Positions 14,838 through 24,146 of a stretch of DNA of 43,406 nucleotides are shown piece by piece. The DNA is taken from assembly GCA_900540785.1 (NCBI GenBank), contig UQHF01000033.1:1-43406 (forward strand), read 5' to 3'. The position numbers and the translations under genes were made by a program. Source of the DNA: an uncultured Blautia sp. Lineage in GTDB: Bacteria; Bacillota; Clostridia; Lachnospirales; Lachnospiraceae. Under the pieces are notes generated by a model. It saw only the letters and a program-made list of their open reading frames with translations, was not told the origin of the DNA and did not search any database. Position 1 is the stretch's first letter; each line of letters begins with the position of its first letter.

Positions 14838-17069
14838 CTATATCTTTTTCAATTTTGCAAATCCCGCAAACATTTTTTTGACGCCGAACCGGTCAAAATC
14901 TACGGTAACTTCGTAGTCTCTTCCACCCTCTGTAATATTTTTTACGATACCAACACCGAACTTCACATGGCGCACGGTATCTCCCACCTCATAATCGAGA
15001 GATTCCGCCTTCGTAACCTTAAATTCCTTCGGCTGGAAAGGCTTTGCATGAAACGCCATCTTCATCTGCATATAACTGTTGTTTTTCGGAGCAATATCTT
15101 CAAGACGCGGCTTTTTCTCCTGTACTGTATGCCCCAGGTCCACAAGCTCTCTTGGAATCTCCCATACAAATCGGGATACCCGGTTAAACTGCGTCTCCCC
15201 GCGAATCATTCGCTGCTGGGCACAGGTAAGCGTCAGTTCCTTCATAGCTCTTGTGATTCCCACATAGCAGAGGCGGCGTTCCTCTTCCAGATCAGAGGGA
15301 TCTCCTGTGCTGATCGACATATATCCAGGGAAAATCCCATCCTCCATTCCTGTGAGGAAGACTTTTGGAAACTCAAGTCCCTTTGCGCTGTGAAGAGTCA
15401 TAAGAAGCACATAATCCTGATTGGGGTCTACAGAATCAATATCTGCCACAAGCGCGATCTCCTCCAGAAAACCGGAAAGTGTTGCCGGCTCATTCTGCGC
15501 CTCCATTGTCTCCTGATACGTTTCTGCCTTGGAAATCAGCTCGTCGATATTTTCAATTCTTGCTTCCGCTTCGTCCGTGCCTTCCGCCCGAAGCTCGTCC
15601 ACATATCCGGTAAGACGGATTACCTCCTCCAAAAGCTCGCGGACCGTATACACTTCTTCTTTTGATCGGAGGGACTGAATAAACTCCACAAATCCATTGA
15701 TTTTGGAAAGGCTTCTTCCAATAGACGGAATTTCCTCCGCCACGCGGAGCGCATCGTAAAAACTTACCTGCATATATTCCGCGTAATCCTGAACCTTGCT
15801 TACGGTTGCTGCTCCAATTCCCCGTTTCGGCACATTTAAAATCCTCCGCACTGCCACATCATCTTTTGCGTTGCTGATTGTCTTTAAATAACAGAGCAAG
15901 TCTTTGATTTCTTTTCTTGCATAGAAATTGATTCCGCCCACAATTTTATACGGAACATTTGCAAGAAGAAATTTTTCTTCAAAAAGGCGGGACTGGGCGT
16001 TCGTTCTGTACAAAACAGCGCAGTCCTTATAATCACAGTCTCCGTTTTTTCTCGCCTTTGTGATCTCTCCCACAACATACTCCGCCTCTTCAAAGCCATT
16101 TAAGAACTGGCGGAAATGCACCTTATCTCCTGCTCCGTTCTCCGTCCACAGTCTCTTGGGCTTACGCTCTGTATTATTTTCAATCACACGGTTTGCAGCC
16201 TCCAGAATGTTTCCTGTAGAGCGGTAATTCTGCTCCAGCCGGATAACCTTTGCTCCCGGAAACGCCTGCTCAAATCCCAGAATATTCCCGATATTCGCGC
16301 CGCGGAACTTATAAATAGACTGGTCATCATCACCTACTACGCAGAGATTCTGATATTTTGACGCCAGAAGACTTACAAACTTAAACTGCGCCGTATTTGT
16401 ATCCTGATACTCGTCTACCATGATGTACTGAAAACGCTCCTGATAATATTCCAGAACATTTGGGTAATTCTGAAAAAGCTCCACTGTTTTTACGATCAAG
16501 TCATCAAAATCAAGGGCATTATTTTTTCGAAGGGTCGCCTGATACTCTTTATAAACAGAGGCAATCTTCTTCTCGTTAAAATCTCTCCCTGCATTTAACT
16601 CCATCTCCTCCGGAGAGATCAGCTCGTCCTTGGCATGGGAAATTTTTGCCATAAGCGCTCTCTCTTTATAAACTTTCGTATCAATATTCAGACGTCTGCA
16701 GACTTCTTTTATTACCGTTTTCTGATCCTCTGTATCGTAAATGGCAAAGTGATTATCGAACCCCAGAAAATCAATATGCCTTCTTAAAATACGCACACAG
16801 GCGGAATGAAACGTGGATACCCATATGCTCTCTGCGCCCATTCCCACAAGCTTATCTACTCGCTCCCTCATCTCCTGCGCCGCCTTATTTGTAAAGGTAA
16901 TGGCAAGGATATTCCAGGGATTCACTCCCTTTTCTTCCATGAGGCAGGCGATTCTATGGGTAAGAACTCTCGTTTTTCCGGAACCTGCTCCTGCCAGGAT
17001 CAAAAGAGGACCTTCCGTGTGAAATACTGCCTCTTTCTGAGGCGGATTTAATGTATCATATATACTCAT
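14838..17069 (-). CDS. pcrA: ATP-dependent DNA helicase PcrA (UvrD/Rep family)
   Basis: This 743-residue SF1A helicase unwinds DNA 3' to 5' in repair, rolling-circle replication and removal of stalled complexes. Motifs are in order: LNPPQKEAV (Q-motif), GAGSGKTRVL (Walker A), TFTNKAAQEM (Ia), MVDEYQDTN (II), DDDQSIYKFRGA (III), LEQNYRST (IV), TLHSAKGLEFPKVF (V) and YVGITRA (VI). The C-terminal 50 residues (VGDTVRHVKFGVGIV, YEVTVDF) form the Tudor-like RNA-polymerase-binding domain typical of PcrA. TAGGAG precedes the ATG. It follows the CmpB-type gene by 10 nt, so the two are cotranscribed. Confidence 0.95.
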   Translation of the reverse strand: MSIYDTLNPPQKEAVFHTEGPLLILAGAGSGKTRVLTHRIACLMEEKGVNPWNILAITFTNKAAQEMRERVDKLVGMGAESIWVSTFHSACVRILRRHIDFLGFDNHFAIYDTEDQKTVIKEVCRRLNIDTKVYKERALMAKISHAKDELISPEEMELNAGRDFNEKKIASVYKEYQATLRKNNALDFDDLIVKTVELFQNYPNVLEYYQERFQYIMVDEYQDTNTAQFKFVSLLASKYQNLCVVGDDDQSIYKFRGANIGNILGFEQAFPGAKVIRLEQNYRSTGNILEAANRVIENNTERKPKRLWTENGAGDKVHFRQFLNGFEEAEYVVGEITKARKNGDCDYKDCAVLYRTNAQSRLFEEKFLLANVPYKIVGGINFYARKEIKDLLCYLKTISNAKDDVAVRRILNVPKRGIGAATVSKVQDYAEYMQVSFYDALRVAEEIPSIGRSLSKINGFVEFIQSLRSKEEVYTVRELLEEVIRLTGYVDELRAEGTDEAEARIENIDELISKAETYQETMEAQNEPATLSGFLEEIALVADIDSVDPNQDYVLLMTLHSAKGLEFPKVFLTGMEDGIFPGYMSISTGDPSDLEEERRLCYVGITRAMKELTLTCAQQRMIRGETQFNRVSRFVWEIPRELVDLGHTVQEKKPRLEDIAPKNNSYMQMKMAFHAKPFQPKEFKVTKAESLDYEVGDTVRHVKFGVGIVKNITEGGRDYEVTVDFDRFGVKKMFAGFAKLKKI

Positions 17070-17078
17070 TTCTGACTC

Positions 17079-18431
17079 CTATCTTCTTAAAATTGCCTTC
17101 GGATAAATTTGCTTCATTCGCTCATCAGGGAAATGCTCATCAAAAAAGTCATCCACTGCAGTAGTAACTTCCTGCTCTTCTGTATGACGTTCAGTGTACC
17201 TGCAAAGAGCAAGACTTGACATTCCCATATCAAATAACATAAACACGATCATAATCCAGGAAAGAATGATTCCCGGTTTTTTCGGGATCTTTTCAATCAG
17301 TCTGGAAAGACGCGGGTAAAGAACGCGAAGCCACAAAACAGCGACAATTCCCCAGAAAAAGCAGAACAGAAGGTTGATTCTTCCGCCCAGATTAAACGGA
17401 ATCTTGCTGTAGTCCCAGAAAACTGTACCAAATACAATCTCTGTAAAAACACTGCACACATACTCGTAAACTCCGCCTACCACGGTACCGAAAATAAAAA
17501 TATAACCCTTGCTTCTGTTTCTGTACTGATAAAGGATTGCTGTCAGAAGCACACAGCCAAGTCCCCACACAATACTGAAATCACCGTACACCACACTGCT
17601 TCGGCTCATGAGCCTTCCCATCGTGATCCAGCAGAAAATCGTCTCTATAATATCTCCCAGAAACGCGCCGATAAAAAACAGACAGACCAGCTTATAAAAA
17701 CTGCATCCCACTGCAAAAACGCCGGCTTTTTCTTTTGCCTTCTCTGCCTGACGCTCCTGCTCCTGTCTTGCTTCCAGAAGCTTCTTTGCCTCAAGATCAG
17801 GATAAGCGCGGCTTACATATTTTAAAGTCCAGCCTACAAGACCTTTCCCCATCTCATCTGCCGCCTTCTGCAGATTTTCAGAGACACTGGAAATAATTGT
17901 AAGCTTCCTGATCCGCTGATTCACAGCCGCAAAGCTTGCCACAGTTCCCGCAAAATCAATGGCAAGGACAATGTAAAGAACAAGAAGTATGATCTCCCCG
18001 ATTCTTCTCGGAATCATTCCTATCATTTTTTCAAGAAACGGATTTACAAAACAGACACACACAACTGCTGTAATTCCCCATACAACCGTATACGGCAGAT
18101 TTACATAACCGCCGAACTGAAATTTCTTTCTGGAATAGTCCCACCATTTTTTATGAAAAATCTTTTCCAGCACAAAGCCTGTCGCGAGACTCACAAGAAA
18201 AGACAGAACTACGCCTCCTATAAATAAAAACAGCAGCTCTTTTTTTAATTCCCGAAGGAATACTGCAAACATCACGCCCCCGAATCCATATGCCGGACAC
18301 CAGGGACCAAAAAGAAATCCAACATCAACAAATTTCTTTTCCCTGAATGCTGCTGCCGCTGTTCCGATCACCCAGCCTGTAAAGGAAAAGATTGCAAAAA
18401 CCCATAATAATTTATACATTGTAACTTCCAA
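17079..18431 (-). CDS. Integral membrane protein, ABC_trans_CmpB (putative type IV ABC permease) family, internally duplicated
   Basis: The 450-residue membrane protein has two copies of the CmpB-type unit. The first (residues 5-150) has FTGWVIGTAAAAFREKK, PWCPAYGFGGV and GYVNLPYTVVWG; the second (about 250-400) has GAFLGDIIETIFCWI, FSIVWGLGCVL and GRINLLFCFFWG. About ten hydrophobic segments are visible, with a charged cytoplasmic linker near 200-235. AGGAGG lies 7 nt before a TTG codon at 18431, which I take as the start; the ATG at 18419 has no ribosome site. The family is annotated as putative transporter, with no proven substrate. It is cotranscribed with pcrA. Confidence 0.8.
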   Translation of the reverse strand: MEVTMYKLLWVFAIFSFTGWVIGTAAAAFREKKFVDVGFLFGPWCPAYGFGGVMFAVFLRELKKELLFLFIGGVVLSFLVSLATGFVLEKIFHKKWWDYSRKKFQFGGYVNLPYTVVWGITAVVCVCFVNPFLEKMIGMIPRRIGEIILLVLYIVLAIDFAGTVASFAAVNQRIRKLTIISSVSENLQKAADEMGKGLVGWTLKYVSRAYPDLEAKKLLEARQEQERQAEKAKEKAGVFAVGCSFYKLVCLFFIGAFLGDIIETIFCWITMGRLMSRSSVVYGDFSIVWGLGCVLLTAILYQYRNRSKGYIFIFGTVVGGVYEYVCSVFTEIVFGTVFWDYSKIPFNLGGRINLLFCFFWGIVAVLWLRVLYPRLSRLIEKIPKKPGIILSWIMIVFMLFDMGMSSLALCRYTERHTEEQEVTTAVDDFFDEHFPDERMKQIYPKAILRR

Positions 18432-18527
18432 AGCATTTCCTCCTGTGTATGTCTGTCAATCCGGGCAGAACTGCCCGGACGCAAGATGCGCTGTAATTTG
18501 TCAGGCATCTTTTTATAAAGTAAAAAA

Positions 18528-18555
18528 GCCACTGGAAACTCTCATTTCCAGTGGC
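18528..18555 (-). terminator. Terminator of tRNA-Arg
   Basis: A perfect 11-bp stem GCCACTGGAAA / TTTCCAGTGGC with a 6-nt loop lies 6 nt after the tRNA and is followed by TTTTTTA on the minus strand. Confidence 0.85.
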
Positions 18556-18560
18556 AGTTA

Positions 18561-18634
18561 CGTGTGTTAGAGGATTCGAACCCCCGACCTTTTGGTCCGT
18601 AGCCAAACGCTCTATCCAGCTGAGCTAAACACAC
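18561..18634 (-). tRNA. tRNA-Arg (anticodon ACG)
   Basis: The 74-nt cloverleaf has acceptor stem GTGTGTT / AACACAC, D-arm AGCTCAGCTGGATAGAGC, anticodon stem TTTGG / CCAAA around loop CTACGGA (anticodon ACG), and T-arm GGGGGTTCGAATCC. The discriminator is G and the CCA is not encoded. A terminator follows directly. Confidence 0.95.
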
Positions 18635-18725
18635 ATTTTTGCGTTTTTCCTTCGCAACAATGAGTATTCTACTCTATAAAGGATAAAATGTCAAGGGGTT
18701 TTTGAAACTTTTTTAAATATTTTTT

Positions 18726-19958
18726 TCAGTTTCTTCGAAGAGCCTCTATAGGGCTTAATTTTGCGGCTTTCCGCGCCGGATAAATTCCAAAAAATACGCC
18801 CACTGCACAGGAAAATACGGTTGCTGCCAAAATTGTAGACGGACTGATGCCAGGTGTAATCTCCATCTGCATACTTGCACCTATTACTCCACATATTGCA
18901 TGACCGCCTGCAATTCCCAGAATAATTCCGATAATACCTCCAATTACGGTAAGAATGGCAGCCTCAGCCAGAAACTGCAGCATAATAGAAGATGTCTTTG
19001 CCCCAAGAGACTTTCGGATACCAATCTCTCTCGTGCGCTCTGTCACAGAAACAAGCATAATATTCATAACGCCAATTCCTCCTACAAGAAGAGAAATTCC
19101 CGCTACAAAAGAAATAAAAGCAGTTACCATTCCTAACATATCATTCATGGATTTTAACACATCCTGGAAATTTTCCACACGGTAATAATCCTCTCCCGCA
19201 CTCTGATGGCGTTTTTCCAGAAGTTTTACAACACTGTCCGCCACTATCTGCGTATCCAGGCTTTTATCTGCCTGAACCGTCATGGAATAAAAGAAATCCA
19301 TATTCCCTGTCAAATCGTTCATAGCTGTAAACGGAACGCTTACTGATACCGGCATTCCCTCATAAGTATAGCTTACAAAAGTCCCGTTTTCCTTTTGCGC
19401 CGTTACCCCGGCAATACGGAATGTCTTTGTAATATCGTAGCAGGTAATATCAAGGTTCATTCCCACCACATCATCTGTTCCGAAAAGGCGCTTTGCATCT
19501 GCATCTGAAATCACACACACATTTTGCGCTTCCGCAAGCTCATTTTCCCCAAAATATGTGCCATGCTTCATATTTATGTTATTTACAAGCTTTGCGTCCG
19601 GGCCTTCCGCTGTCACATAAAGGGGAAAATTCCCCTTCCCTGTCACAGTTTCTCCCTGATATGTTTCGGAAATATTTACACCTTCGATTCCTTCAAGCTC
19701 ACGCACCGCGCTCACATCGTCCGGCGTGATCCATTCCTCATCTGTCTGTGCGTCCTCGCTGCAGCTTATAAAAATCTGACCTCCGCCTATATCATTGATT
19801 TCGCTGTTCATCTGATTTTTTGTTCCCTCACCAATCGAAACAATAGAGATCACCGATGCGATACCAATGATAATTCCCAGCATGGTAAGAAACGAGCGGC
19901 CTTTATTTGCCATAATATTATGGACTGCCATCTTGACATATTCGTAAAGATTTCCCAT
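18726..19958 (-). CDS. MacB-type ABC transporter permease
   Basis: The 410-residue protein starts MGNLYEYVKMAVHNIMANKG, with GGAG upstream; the longer frame overlaps the preceding gene and lacks a site. It has TM1 (FLTMLGIIIGIASVISIVSIGEG), a large extracellular MacB_PCD domain (about residues 45-265, SYTYEGMPVSVSVPF), then three TM helices of the FtsX fold with GGIGVMNIMLVSVTERTREIG and KSLGAKTSSIMLQFLAEA. It forms a MacAB-like mechanotransmission system with the adaptor and ATPase encoded upstream; starts and stops nearly touch. Likely export substrates are peptides or antibiotics, not determinable here. Confidence 0.88.
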   Translation of the reverse strand: MGNLYEYVKMAVHNIMANKGRSFLTMLGIIIGIASVISIVSIGEGTKNQMNSEINDIGGGQIFISCSEDAQTDEEWITPDDVSAVRELEGIEGVNISETYQGETVTGKGNFPLYVTAEGPDAKLVNNINMKHGTYFGENELAEAQNVCVISDADAKRLFGTDDVVGMNLDITCYDITKTFRIAGVTAQKENGTFVSYTYEGMPVSVSVPFTAMNDLTGNMDFFYSMTVQADKSLDTQIVADSVVKLLEKRHQSAGEDYYRVENFQDVLKSMNDMLGMVTAFISFVAGISLLVGGIGVMNIMLVSVTERTREIGIRKSLGAKTSSIMLQFLAEAAILTVIGGIIGIILGIAGGHAICGVIGASMQMEITPGISPSTILAATVFSCAVGVFFGIYPARKAAKLSPIEALRRN

Positions 19959-19959
19959 T

Positions 19960-21723
19960 TTAAGCCTCTCCTTCTTGCGCTGCTGCCTGCATTCCTTCCT
20001 CCAGACCTCCAAGATCGGAAATTACCTGGTCTCCTTCTTTCAGACCGTCTTTGATTTCCACGTAATCCTGAGAACTCAGTCCGGTTGTTACATTCTGTCT
20101 GGCAATGATACCATCTCTCAGAACATAGCAGAAGGAGCCGTCCTTTCCTATATTTACAACCTCAACAGGAAGCGTCACTACGTCTTCTGCAGACTCCGCA
20201 TGAATTTTTACTTTTGCATCTACTCCCAGGAAAATGTCTTCATCAGGATTTAAAATACTGACTGTTGCGGAAATCACAGGCGTTCCTTTTTCATTTGGAG
20301 ACGCGATGTGGCTTACCTTTGTTACCTTTCCTTCATATGTATGGTCTGCCATCGTAATTTCCGCGCTCTGACCTTCTTTTACCTTATCATAATCATATTT
20401 AGAAATATTTATATCTACGCTTACCTTATCTGTATTCTGAAGAGTAAAAAGCTCCATACCCTGTGTCACAGTTGAACCCTCAAGCGCCGCTGTTTTGGAA
20501 ATGACGCCATTAAATTCGGCAGAAATTCCTTTTTTGCCATCCTCCACAAGCTCTTCTGCTGTTTTGGCTTCCATCTCAGAAAGATTATTTGTAATCTTCA
20601 TCTTTTCCTTCTGTTCTTTGGAAAGACCGGCTTCATCAGCCTCTGCAATAGCTTTTTCTGAGGCAAGCTCAGACTGAAGCTCTGCCAGATCGCTGCTTGC
20701 GTCTTCCAGAGCTCTTTCAATGCCGGAAGTATCTGCTGCTGTATAGGAAGCGCCTCCTGTCTCCTCTGTTTCCGCTTCCCCACCTGCCTGACTTCCGTCT
20801 GTAAGCTCATCGCTTCCTGAAAATACAACATTTTCAAAATCAGAAAGCGCCGGCATTTTGGGCTCCTGCATCTTCATTGTCTCGTAAGCTTCTTTTGCCT
20901 GATTCCTTGTAATTTCTGCCTGACTTCTCATCTGCTCCGCCTGATGAAGCGCCTCTGTATTTTCCTCAGAAGGATCTGCCTGCCAGGTTGCAAACGCCAT
21001 CTGATAAGCAGTATCTGCCTCATTAAAATCGCTCTGCGCCTGATTTGCACTGGAATTTAATTCTCCAAGCTCCTGCTGATACTTTGGAAGCGTCTCATTC
21101 TGATACACACTGAGGGCCTCCGTATATGCCTTCTGTATCGCCTGATTTTTCTGCTCCTGCGCCTTCTGCTGAGCTGCAAGCTCTGCCTGCGCCTGGGCAG
21201 CCTGTGCCTCCGCCTGATTTCTGGCAGCCTCTGCCTGTACCTGAGAAAGCTGAGACTTTAAAGAAGACACCTGATTCTTTTTGCTTTCTATCTGTTGTTC
21301 CAGAGTTTCTACATTCTTTTTTGCATCACTCTGTTTTTTTTCTGCCTTATCTGATTTCTTTATGGCGTCCTCATAATCGTATTTTCCTGACTGAAAAGAC
21401 ATGGACGCTTTCTGGTTATCCTTTTCCAGATTTTCCATATCAAAGGTAATCAGCTTCGTTCCCTTTTTCACAGAATCTCCTTCTTCAAAAGAAACCTCTG
21501 AAATTTTAGCATTCACAGGAGAAAAAAATGTTTTCTGCTCCTCACTTACCACAGTTCCTGTGGCATCTACAATCTGCTCCACATCTCCCACAACTGCCGT
21601 TTCCACCGGAACAGAAGGAATCGCAGATTCTTTTGAACCGCCCTTGCCGGCTACAGCAACACCGCCAGCTACGACTGCCACTACACCTGCACATATTAAT
21701 ATTTTTTTATTTCTTTTTTTCAT
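19960..21723 (-). CDS. MacA/HlyD-like adaptor protein with a long coiled-coil hairpin
   Basis: The 587-residue adaptor has an N-terminal membrane anchor (ILICAGVVAVVAGGVAVAG) and a short lipoyl half (FSPVNAKISEVSFEEGDSVKKG). A very long helical hairpin (about residues 100-390) follows, rich in Gln/Ala/Glu and interrupted by an acidic Gly/Thr/Ser stretch (GGEAETEETGGASYTAADTS). The second lipoyl half and beta-barrel follow (ISAEFNGVISKTAALEGSTV, ITMADHTYEGKV). There is no lipobox. The length exceeds that of usual MacA proteins (about 370-400). The ATGA overlap with the ATPase gene means translational coupling. Confidence 0.88.
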   Translation of the reverse strand: MKKRNKKILICAGVVAVVAGGVAVAGKGGSKESAIPSVPVETAVVGDVEQIVDATGTVVSEEQKTFFSPVNAKISEVSFEEGDSVKKGTKLITFDMENLEKDNQKASMSFQSGKYDYEDAIKKSDKAEKKQSDAKKNVETLEQQIESKKNQVSSLKSQLSQVQAEAARNQAEAQAAQAQAELAAQQKAQEQKNQAIQKAYTEALSVYQNETLPKYQQELGELNSSANQAQSDFNEADTAYQMAFATWQADPSEENTEALHQAEQMRSQAEITRNQAKEAYETMKMQEPKMPALSDFENVVFSGSDELTDGSQAGGEAETEETGGASYTAADTSGIERALEDASSDLAELQSELASEKAIAEADEAGLSKEQKEKMKITNNLSEMEAKTAEELVEDGKKGISAEFNGVISKTAALEGSTVTQGMELFTLQNTDKVSVDINISKYDYDKVKEGQSAEITMADHTYEGKVTKVSHIASPNEKGTPVISATVSILNPDEDIFLGVDAKVKIHAESAEDVVTLPVEVVNIGKDGSFCYVLRDGIIARQNVTTGLSSQDYVEIKDGLKEGDQVISDLGGLEEGMQAAAQEGEA

Positions 21724-22430
21724 GCCTGCATCTCCTCAAACTTCTCGTTTATGGTATCTGATTCTATTTTTCCGTCCATAATACGGACCACCCGCTTCGC
21801 CTGATCTGCAATTCCATTGTCATGGGTAATCAGAATAATGGTTTTTCCTGTTTTGTGCATATCCTTCAATATTCCAAGAATTTCCCTGCTGGACGCAGAG
21901 TCCAGGTTTCCGGTAGGTTCATCTGCTAGAATCACAGGCGGCTTTGCCGCAATCGCTCTTGCTATGGCGACTCTCTGCTGCTGACCTCCTGACATCTCAT
22001 TTGGCTTGTGATGAAGTCTCTTTTCCAGACCTACCATTTTTAAGGATTCAATGGCAAGATTCCTTCTCGTTTTTCTGTCGATTCCTCTGTAGATCAGAGG
22101 AAGCTCCACATTTTCAATGGCTGTGAGATTTGCTATCAGATTGAATCCCTGAAAAATAAATCCGATTTCCCGGTTCCGCACTACGGAAAGCTCATTGTCT
22201 TTCATGGTAGATACGTCTGTCCCGTTCAGATAATATTCTCCGGAAGTGGGAACGTCAAGACATCCCAGCATATTCATAAAGGTAGATTTTCCGGAACCGG
22301 ACTGACCGATGATCGCCACAAATTCCCCTTTCTGAATTTCCAGATTCACATGATCTAACGCTCTTACCTCGTTTTCTCCCGGATTATAAATTTTACATAA
22401 GTCTTTTACTTTTATCAGTGCTTCTTCCAT
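21720..22430 (-). CDS. MacB/LolD-type ABC transporter ATP-binding protein
   Basis: The 236-residue ATPase has Walker A GQSGSGKST, Q-loop FIFQGFNL, signature MSGGQQQRVAIARA, Walker B VILADEPTGNLDS and H-loop LITHD. It is a stand-alone nucleotide-binding subunit for the adjacent MacB-type permease and MacA-like adaptor. GGAGG precedes the ATG. First gene of the three-gene minus-strand operon. Confidence 0.93.
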   Translation of the reverse strand: MEEALIKVKDLCKIYNPGENEVRALDHVNLEIQKGEFVAIIGQSGSGKSTFMNMLGCLDVPTSGEYYLNGTDVSTMKDNELSVVRNREIGFIFQGFNLIANLTAIENVELPLIYRGIDRKTRRNLAIESLKMVGLEKRLHHKPNEMSGGQQQRVAIARAIAAKPPVILADEPTGNLDSASSREILGILKDMHKTGKTIILITHDNGIADQAKRVVRIMDGKIESDTINEKFEEMQA

Positions 22431-22500
22431 AATACGCCTCCTGCCCCTGATTATATCACTGCACTGTCTTATTTCCTATATTTTTTTGCGGAGAAAAAAA

Positions 22501-22530
22501 CAGAACCGGGGCTTCAGTACCCAGGTCCTG
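22501..22530 (-). terminator. Terminator of the M18 aminopeptidase gene
   Basis: The minus strand reads CAGGACCTGGG, an 8-nt loop, CCCCGGTTCTG, then TTTTTTTC. The stem has one mismatch and a G-U pair. It lies between the aminopeptidase stop and the ABC operon start. Confidence 0.75.
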
Positions 22531-22592
22531 CTTTCCCTCTGTCTGTTATAACGAGGAAGGATTTATTTTGGATTCATCTTAAATAATATTTC

Positions 22593-23981
22593 TTACGCAT
22601 CAAGAAGAAATGCTTTATATGCTTTTTTCGCCTCGTATACGTCCGCCTTGCTTGTTACTTCCCACGGAGCGTGCATACTTAAAACAGCAACGCCGCTGTC
22701 GATAACTTCCATTCCGTAAAGAGCAGCGATAAACGCGATAGTTCCACCACCGCCAACATCAACTTTTCCAAGCTCTGCTGTCTGGAATGCAACTTCATGA
22801 TCGTCAAAAATTCTGCGAACTCTTGCAACATACTCTGCGTTTGCATCGTTGGAACCGGATTTTCCTCTTGCTCCTGTAAATTTATTAAGAACAATACCTC
22901 TTCCGAGGAATGCTGCGTTTTTCTTTTCGAAACACTCTGCATAAGCCGGGTCAAATCCTGCACTTACGTCAGAGGAAAGCATACTGCAGCCGCGAAGAGT
23001 TCTTCTTAAAGCAAGATCGGAATATACGCCCATTGCGTCCATAAGCTCTGCTACGCTGTTTTCAAAGAAACGGGACTGCATACCTGTTGCGCCCACGCTT
23101 CCGATTTCTTCTTTGTCTACAAGAAGACAGCAGCATGTACGTTTCGGAGCTTCCATCTCAAGCATTGCAACAAGAGAAGTGTAAGCACATACACGGTCGT
23201 CCTGTCCGTACGCAGCGATCATACTTCTGTCAAGACCGCAGTCTCTTGCTTTTCCTGCCGGAACGATTTCAAGCTCTGCAGAAAGGAAGTCTTCTTCTTC
23301 CATACCGTATTTCTCTGTAAGAAGCTTCATAACGTTTTCTTTTACTGCTTCTTTTTTATCTTCTGGAAGATCTTTTAACGGTCTGCTTCCAATAAGGAGA
23401 TCAAGGCTTTCTCCCTCAACTACTGTAGAAGCCGGTTTTTCCATCTGCTTTCCTGCAAGATGTACAAGAAGGTCTGTGATATATACGATCGGATCGCCTT
23501 CTTCTTCACCGATATTTACATTTACTACAGAACCGTCTTTCTTTGCGATCACGCCGTGAAGTGCAAGAGGAAGGGCTACCCACTGGTATTTCTTGATACC
23601 GCCATAGTAATGTGTATCAAGGTAAGCAAGGTCAGAATCCTCATACAGCGGATTCTGTTTGATGTCAATTCTCGGAGAATCGATATGAGCGCCAAGAATG
23701 TTCATACCTTTTGTAATATCCTCTTCTCCGATATGGAAAAGAGCAATGATTTTATTCATATCAACTGTGTAAACCTTATCTCCGGCTTTTACAGTCTCGC
23801 CTTTTGCCAGTTTTTCTTCCAGGGAAACATAGCCTTTTGCTCTTGCCTCCTCAATTGTTCTGTCTACGCATTCGCGCTCTGTCTTTCCATTGTCAAGGAA
23901 ACTCTTATAAGCTTCTACGAGAGCTTCCATCTCTTTTTCGTCTGCTTCTGTATAAGAAAGCCAGGCATTTTTTCTTTCCAT
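22593..23981 (-). CDS. M18-family aminopeptidase
   Basis: The 462-residue metallopeptidase removes N-terminal residues from peptides in the cytoplasm. Family marks include LGAHIDSPRIDIKQNP (first His and Asp metal ligands), the conserved EEIGSVGATGMQS (catalytic Glu and bridging ligand region), SSDVSAGFDPAY (Asp ligand) and LSMHAPWE (final His ligand). Length and motif spacing fit bacterial M18 dodecameric enzymes. AGGTGG precedes the ATG. It is transcribed from its own promoter, divergent from the next gene, and ended by a strong terminator. Confidence 0.93.
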   Translation of the reverse strand: MERKNAWLSYTEADEKEMEALVEAYKSFLDNGKTERECVDRTIEEARAKGYVSLEEKLAKGETVKAGDKVYTVDMNKIIALFHIGEEDITKGMNILGAHIDSPRIDIKQNPLYEDSDLAYLDTHYYGGIKKYQWVALPLALHGVIAKKDGSVVNVNIGEEEGDPIVYITDLLVHLAGKQMEKPASTVVEGESLDLLIGSRPLKDLPEDKKEAVKENVMKLLTEKYGMEEEDFLSAELEIVPAGKARDCGLDRSMIAAYGQDDRVCAYTSLVAMLEMEAPKRTCCCLLVDKEEIGSVGATGMQSRFFENSVAELMDAMGVYSDLALRRTLRGCSMLSSDVSAGFDPAYAECFEKKNAAFLGRGIVLNKFTGARGKSGSNDANAEYVARVRRIFDDHEVAFQTAELGKVDVGGGGTIAFIAALYGMEVIDSGVAVLSMHAPWEVTSKADVYEAKKAYKAFLLDA

Positions 23982-24051
23982 TTTTATCCACCTTTCCTAC
24001 CCTTTTTTATGAAAAAGGATATTATCTTTTATCGTTTTCGATATGCTTTCT

Positions 24052-24080
24052 ATTATAGAACAAAACCTCTGATTTTTCCA
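24052..24080 (-). promoter_or_regulatory. Promoter of the aminopeptidase gene
   Basis: Minus-strand TGGAAA, a 17-nt spacer and a perfect TATAAT (24057-24052), about 70 nt before the start codon at 23981. It faces away from the promoter of the ABC-ATPase gene. Confidence 0.55.
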
Positions 24081-24087
24081 TATCAAC

Positions 24088-24116
24088 TTTACAAAAACAC
24101 AGGAATTCGTTATAGT
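24088..24116 (+). promoter_or_regulatory. Promoter of the ABC-ATPase domain gene
   Basis: TTTACA, a 17-nt spacer and TATAGT (24111-24116) lie 30 nt before the ATG at 24147. Confidence 0.6.
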
Positions 24117-24146
24117 GGATTTAACATCGCCAAAGGAGGTTTTCAT

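Noticed and set aside
14598..15665. A 355-codon plus-strand open frame
   Set aside because: It is the antisense shadow of the pcrA 3' end, with no ribosome site or recognisable domain.
23460..24146. An 805-codon open frame extending the ABC-ATPase gene far upstream
   Set aside because: The upstream part is antisense to the aminopeptidase gene. A promoter (24088-24116) and AAAGGAGG select the ATG at 24147.
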